A DNA stretch of 64,000 nt from Branchiostoma belcheri (Eukaryota > Chordata > Leptocardii > Amphioxiformes > Branchiostomatidae). Below the pieces are notes generated by a model, which saw nothing but the letters and a program-made list of their open reading frames with translations, was not told the DNA's origin and did no database searches. Position 1 is the stretch's first letter; each line of letters begins with the position of its first letter. Shown in pieces: positions 59,158 to 64,000 of this stretch. Made by a program: the position numbers and the translations under genes. The DNA lies in assembly GCF_001625305.1 (NCBI RefSeq), contig NW_017804054.1, forward strand, positions 1,532,393 through 1,596,392, read 5' to 3'.

Positions 59158-62100
59158 TCATAGTGGTTTATCTAAAACACACACTCCCGCGTAGCTGCGC
59201 CCTGTTGCCATGCACGTGGTAAGCATGGTCCACGTGTCCGTGCGAGGGTTGTAGCACTCTACTGACGCCAGATTGGACGATCCGTCGTCGCCCCCGACAA
59301 CGTAAAGAAGTCCATTTACAGCACACACACCTGGTTAGAGAGAGATGGCGTCAAATAGGACTTAACTATAAAATTATTAACATCAACTACAATGTACTAA
59401 CAATGACAGCAGGGCTCGAAATTCGTTGGTGCACCAAACATACAAAATAGAATAAACTTAAACAAGGCTTCATAAGGTTTCATAATTTTTCTGATGTCAA
59501 GAATATGCTGCAGAACATTTGACATAAACCTACGAAAATATTTGGTTGAACCAGTGCATCAACAGAGACAAATTGGGTGCACAGCTCCAATTTTAAGTAC
59601 ACATGCACCCAGTATTGCAGGCCCTGGACAGTAACACTAACAATCAAACAAAGTAAAAAACACAAGTTTATATACCTGCATTTCTTCTGCAGAGACTCAT
59701 GTCTCCCACCTGGCTCCAACAGTTAGTCTCTGGGTTGTAGACTTCCACGCTTTTACGAACTAGAGGTCCGTCGTGTCCACCAACAGCATACAAGAGACCA
59801 TCCACCACACCTACACCTAGGGTATACATGTACATGTACCACAATGTAACACTGTAAAATGCAATGTCTCAAACAAATGCTACTAGCCCGAAGTGTCACC
59901 TTTGACAAAATAGTACTAAAATATATAGTATTGTTCAATCTAGTATCTATTTTGACTATCAACCCTTGAATGTAGCATTTTGCTTTGTTGCTTTGAGTGT
60001 GACTTGCTTTATCTTGACCAAAGATGAAAGAGGCTGGCTTTCAATTCACAATTACCATAAATCTTGAAACATTCATGATTTTTTTTCATGATCCCTCATG
60101 AAAATTTTCCCTTTCAAACTTCCAATACACATACAGTTTGACAGTACACATTGTATACAATGTACTGTAAAACTGATGGTGTACCAACCTGCTCCACTTC
60201 TTCTTGTGCTCATGTCAGCTACAGGTTTCCACTCGTTCAGGGCTGGGTTGTAACATTCCACCGAGCTTAGACACTGTCTGGATGACCCATCGTAACCTCC
60301 TACTGCATACAGCAAACCTAGGACAAACAGAAACCACATTACTGTTAAACGTTTGTTTGTTTGTTTGTTGGCATTACAAGTAAACCATCTTCAGGCATAG
60401 CACACCTGTATAGTAAAGCAGTGGTAGAAATACTTTTTTCCAGTGTTCTGCAATATATGAAGAATGTCAAAATTTTGTTCTCCAATTTGGAAATACATTC
60501 TGCAAATACAAACTTAAAAGTCTGGATTTAAACCCATGGCATTTACAAAATTGCATGTTGGCAATTACTTTATAATATTATGCAATTTGAAATATACAAT
60601 GCAAAACTACCTGTATATTATAGAGCCAGTGGTAAACTGTCAAAAGCTCTTAAACATCATTGAACCTCTAGCAATCAGTACAATGAGCTGAGAAACTGAC
60701 CATTGACCACCCCCACCCCTACACTGCTTCTTCTGGTACTCATACAGGCAATGGGCCTCCACTCATTGGTCCTCTGGTCATAGTACTCTGCTGTGTTCAA
60801 CCCTAGAGAAATGTACAATACATTACAAATAAGCAAAATAATATTACAACAGTACTGTTAAAACTGCATATTACATGTACAACCTCATTTTACTACAAGG
60901 TTATCAAACAAAGAGGATTTTCAAGGCCCCATAGATACAAAACTTGCCTGATGATCCGTCAAACCCTCCCACAGCGTAGATGTACTCATTCAGTACTGCA
61001 GTGCCGAGGGTGCTGCGTCTTGCCTCCATGCTCTGTACAGATGACCAGATGTCCTTGCTTGGGTCGTACACATCGACAGTTCGTACTCGTAACGATCCGT
61101 TAAAGCCTCCGACAGCATATATTAGTCCGTTCATAACTACCACTCCTGTAGCACAAAAAGGGAAAAACAATTGTTTACCGAGGGAAAACATATTGTTTTT
61201 ACTCTGTTTCTTCTTCTTCTCAAAACCAAAAAGGTCAATGGCCTGAACCAGATGTCTGTCACCATGGTAACTAGTGAGCGATTACACCATGTTGCAAGTT
61301 ATAGCAGGAGGGATTTAGACTCCTGTCTGACCATATATATGAATGTTTGAGTAAGAATTAGCAGAGCAGACCATATGCGAAAGTAAACATTATGCATTTG
61401 CTTTGCAAATGTTACCTTTCTAGTCAAATTTTCATTCACTAAATGAATCACCCCAATTCTTTATCTTATTATCAAACAAAGCAAATATCTATGTCAAAAA
61501 TATAATTTAACTTAATTTAGAGTCTATGTGGTCTATTTACCTGCTCGACATCTTCTTGTAGTCATCTCTGCTACCTGGTACCAACGCTCCTCTTTAAAAT
61601 CAAAACATTCCACACTCCGAATAGCTTTGGGTGCCTGTCCTCCTACCACAAACATCACCTGAAATCATGGCAGGGGAATCGCGTCAGATGTTCTAACTAA
61701 AAACAGTGCAGTTGAACACTGGACATCTTGAAACATTTGAGCTTGAAAATGAGCTTGAAATTTGAGAAAACATATCAAATTGCAGACGACATCCGTGTAT
61801 TCAAGTCTACAGTTTCGTTAGTTACGGTAATTTATAGTAACACATTTGTGGATTGACATGACAGGTGACCATCACTTCTTAAATATCTGATAACTTGTAT
61901 ACCAGATTTTGAACCACTCACACTAGGATTGACCCCTACTCTTATTGATGAGTGTGGTGGGTTACTTAACATGTGGGATGGGCCCAACATAGGGACCAGA
62001 TAATGGTTTGGATTTCGAATCCAGAATCTTTACATTCTATGTCAACAACCTTAAGCACAAGGCCAAATATAAGTTCAACAGTTTGAAAGCACCTGATATT

Positions 62101-64000
62101 GTGATAATGCCACACTCACCTTTGGAAGTCCTATTGGCGTTCTTGGTCTTGTTCTGGGTGTTTTCAGTAGAGATCTCTGTTCACTGGCCAACAGATGGTA
62201 CTTCATGGCTTCGATTAGGTAGTCTTTGCACGCGTTGTTACACTTGACGAGAGGTTCCTCTTCCACGCGGGATACGAGGAACTCTCGGGACATGAGCGGG
62301 AGGCGGACGTGTTCCATGAGGCGCGGCATGAAGTCCTGACGATCGTTTATGTTGTGTGATACCCACGATACCACCGCCTCAAATACCTTTGTTGAAAGGA
62401 CAATAACAAAGACACACAATACTTCTTTAGAATTTATACTTAAAACTAGAGTTCCCCGATCTCATACCTTCGCCAAAGGGTGTTAATCTTTATGACTGCC
62501 AAATTATTGATTATTCCCCCCTAATTTAACAAATAAGATCCTCATTTTCATGAATTATATCATTTTATCATATTTTCAATCAAAGGACAGTCTTATATTG
62601 ACAAACAATGCCATTTTAGCATTTCCTCATACATTATGCAAATGAGGTCCTGATTTGAATACATTATGTTTAATGATATTCACCTTCACTTATGTTTTAA
62701 ATATCACAAGTATGAAATTCCAGGCACTTATCATTACATAATTATAAAATTTTCATTAATTATGCAAATTAAGTCTTCATTTACATAATCAATATCTGCC
62801 TGTGTTTCTCTTGTTCTCAATTACCAATGTCACAAGCTTCAATAGTCCTATCATGGAATACAGCTGATTTATAGAATTTCCCCATAAATTATGCAAATTA
62901 CATCCATATTTGGATAATTGTCACATAATTATATCAAGCATCACGTAAGCTACCTACATACCAAAAATCACGACGATCCGTCAACTGGTTCTTGAGTTAT
63001 CCTCTTTTGAATAATTTCAAACATGTAGCCCTGCAGTTCCAGAGCAAGCCGCTAGGGGGCCCAAACTCACGTCAATTCTTCCCCAGCACAAGAGCTACCT
63101 ACCATCCAAATTTCGTCACCCTAGCATGTCTAGATCATGAGATATCAAAACCGGAAGTTCAGCTGCAGTACCATAAAAAGACGCTAGGGGGTCCAAAATC
63201 TAATCATTTTGAGGTCTCATCAAGACCTACCCACCTACCAAGTATCAAGACAATCCCTCAAGGCCTTCTCAAGTTATCGTGTTTACAGACAGACAGACAC
63301 ACACACACACACACACATACACGAACGCCTCTGAAAACATAACCTTCTTGGCGAAGGTAATGAATAAAATGGTGGACTTACCAGCTACTAAGTACCTAAT
63401 ATCAGCTCAGAAAAGAACAAGAAATAGCCATGCCTTCAAGTACCAGAGTTATCAACCAAGGATTGAGGTGTTTAAAAATTCATTCTTTTCTAGAACTATT
63501 GCAGAGTGGAACTCACTCTCACCAAGTACAGTAGAGGCATTATCATTAGATAGCTTTAAACAATGTTTAGAGTTAGATGTTCAAAGGTTAGGTGTAACAA
63601 GTCGTTAGGTGTAATATACCTAGCTGCCGCTGTGCCAAGTGCCGGCAAAGCTGGTGTGTTACGCTGAAGGGCAGTTATACCGGCTATACCAATACAGATA
63701 CAGAAATAATAAAATGGAAAATAAACCAATTTTACTGTACCTTTTCCTCTGATGGTACTGTTAGCCGGTCACTGGCAATCAGATTGCACACTGCATTGAT
63801 ACTCAGGTTCAGAAACTCCTCCCCTACAGAGAGAAATAGCAGAAAATCAACTTTAGAATTCAAAGTTATAGGCAGAGTCACAAAAATGATGTCTTTCAAT
63901 GCAAAATGCAATAAAGGTGTGAGTGAAGTGGTGTTGCCCTATACCTTAAAACAAATGGCATCCAACCTGAGGTGTTGCCAAAAAACTTACCTTGCACAAC
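59158..64000 (-). CDS. KLHL2/KLHL3-type Cullin-3 adaptor, 3' part (BACK end and six kelch repeats)
   Basis: Exons (minus): 64000-63991 (partial), 63823-63741, 62386-62120, 61658-61541, 61145-60948, 60802-60701, 60317-60189, 59816-59676, 59330-59158; 406 residues, continuing beyond the window. Family knowledge: KLHL2/3 pair a BTB-BACK part that binds Cullin-3 with a kelch propeller that captures substrates (WNK kinases for KLHL2/3). Seen: BACK motifs [20 protein letters not shown] and [19 protein letters not shown], linker [14 protein letters not shown], then [16 protein letters not shown] and six GG-containing kelch blades including [47 protein letters not shown] and [13 protein letters not shown]. 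These strings are near-identical to vertebrate KLHL3. Intron 60947-60803 uses a GC donor. All phases close and the stop is TGA at 59158-59160. I cannot separate KLHL2 from KLHL3; a single pre-duplication ortholog is likely. Confidence 0.95.
59408..59628. mobile_element. Inverted-repeat element with GGGCTCG ends, copy 2
   Basis: GCAGGGCTCGAAATTCGTTG to TTGCAGGCCCTGG, with GGTGCACC, AAACCTACGAAAATATTTGG and AAATTGGGTGCACA blocks as at 33602-33876. It lies in the last KLHL intron. Confidence 0.7.
61204..61424 (-). repeat. 250-bp interspersed repeat, copy 4 (inverted)
   Basis: Reverse-oriented copy, TCTTCTTCTTCTCAAAACCA to GCTTTGCAAATGTTACC then TTTCTAG. It lies in a KLHL intron. Confidence 0.85.
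62465..63359. mobile_element. TA-flanked MITE-like element, long copy, type ACCTTC
   Basis: Starts TACCTTCGCCAAAGGGTGTT and ends ATAACCTTCTTGGCGAAGG then TA, inverted ends with a small terminal hairpin. The interior has repeated ATTATGCAAATTA units, CCTGCAGTTCCAGAGCAAGC, CCGGAAGTTCAGCTGCAGTA and an ACACAC run. It lies in a KLHL intron. Confidence 0.8.
63360..63712 (+). mobile_element. LINE relic (ORF2 C-terminus) and 3' end
   Basis: A frame starting right after the [51 protein letters not shown], stop at 63606-63608. The 3' end is TACCGGCTATACCAATACAG, also seen inverted at 39705. The NSFF-RTI-WN motif is a common ORF2 C-terminus. Antisense to KLHL. Confidence 0.75.

Noticed and set aside
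62075-62419. A start at 62419 for a short KLHL protein
   Set aside because: That codon is TTG inside the intron; the exon starts at 62386 after a proper AAAG acceptor and continues from upstream exons.

Overview
The window looks like nuclear DNA of a marine invertebrate chordate, most probably a lancelet (Branchiostoma-like cephalochordate). This is an inference. It rests on intron-rich animal genes (GT-AG introns of a few hundred bases), proteins very close to vertebrate PKD2, laminin-type integrin alpha and KLHL2/3, and a dense load of short inverted-repeat elements, LINE fragments and microsatellites. No bacterial or phage features are present.

Layout. 45-2738 (-): a complete four-exon Mn superoxide dismutase with an N-terminal signal peptide. 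2973-4705 (-): a very small secreted protein that is little more than one EMI domain. 4706-8014: intergenic. 8015-26885 (+): a complete polycystin-2 gene, 17 coding positions, 871 residues. Its second coding position is filled by one of two tandem 114-nt exons, and the long intron after them carries a 5'-truncated LINE with an assembly gap. 26886-30491: convergent 3' UTRs of PKD2 and the next gene. 30492-55157 (-): a complete 28-exon integrin alpha subunit without an I domain, of the laminin-binding alpha3/6/7 (PS1) type, 1224 residues, with an unusually long cytoplasmic tail. 55158-57212: intergenic DNA with a compound GTA/GTG satellite. 59158-64000 (-): the 3' part of a KLHL2/KLHL3-type Cullin-3 adaptor (end of BACK domain and six kelch repeats); its BTB part lies beyond the window.

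I rebuilt the exons by hand from splice sites, reading-frame phase and family motifs. Each of the three long gene models closes in frame over all its exons. Introns and intergenic DNA hold at least seven repeat families: four inverted-repeat (MITE-like) families, one ~250-bp family with five copies, tRNA-derived SINEs, and three LINE relics. Several single-copy fold-back elements are also present, one of them in the 3' UTR of the integrin.

The genes are not an operon. PKD2 (ciliary/ER cation channel), integrin alpha (matrix receptor) and KLHL (ubiquitin-ligase adaptor) are independent. The points most worth following are the PKD2 mutually exclusive exon pair that swaps S1, the integrin tail whose stop codon sits inside a splice donor, and a second furin-like site close to the integrin membrane span.
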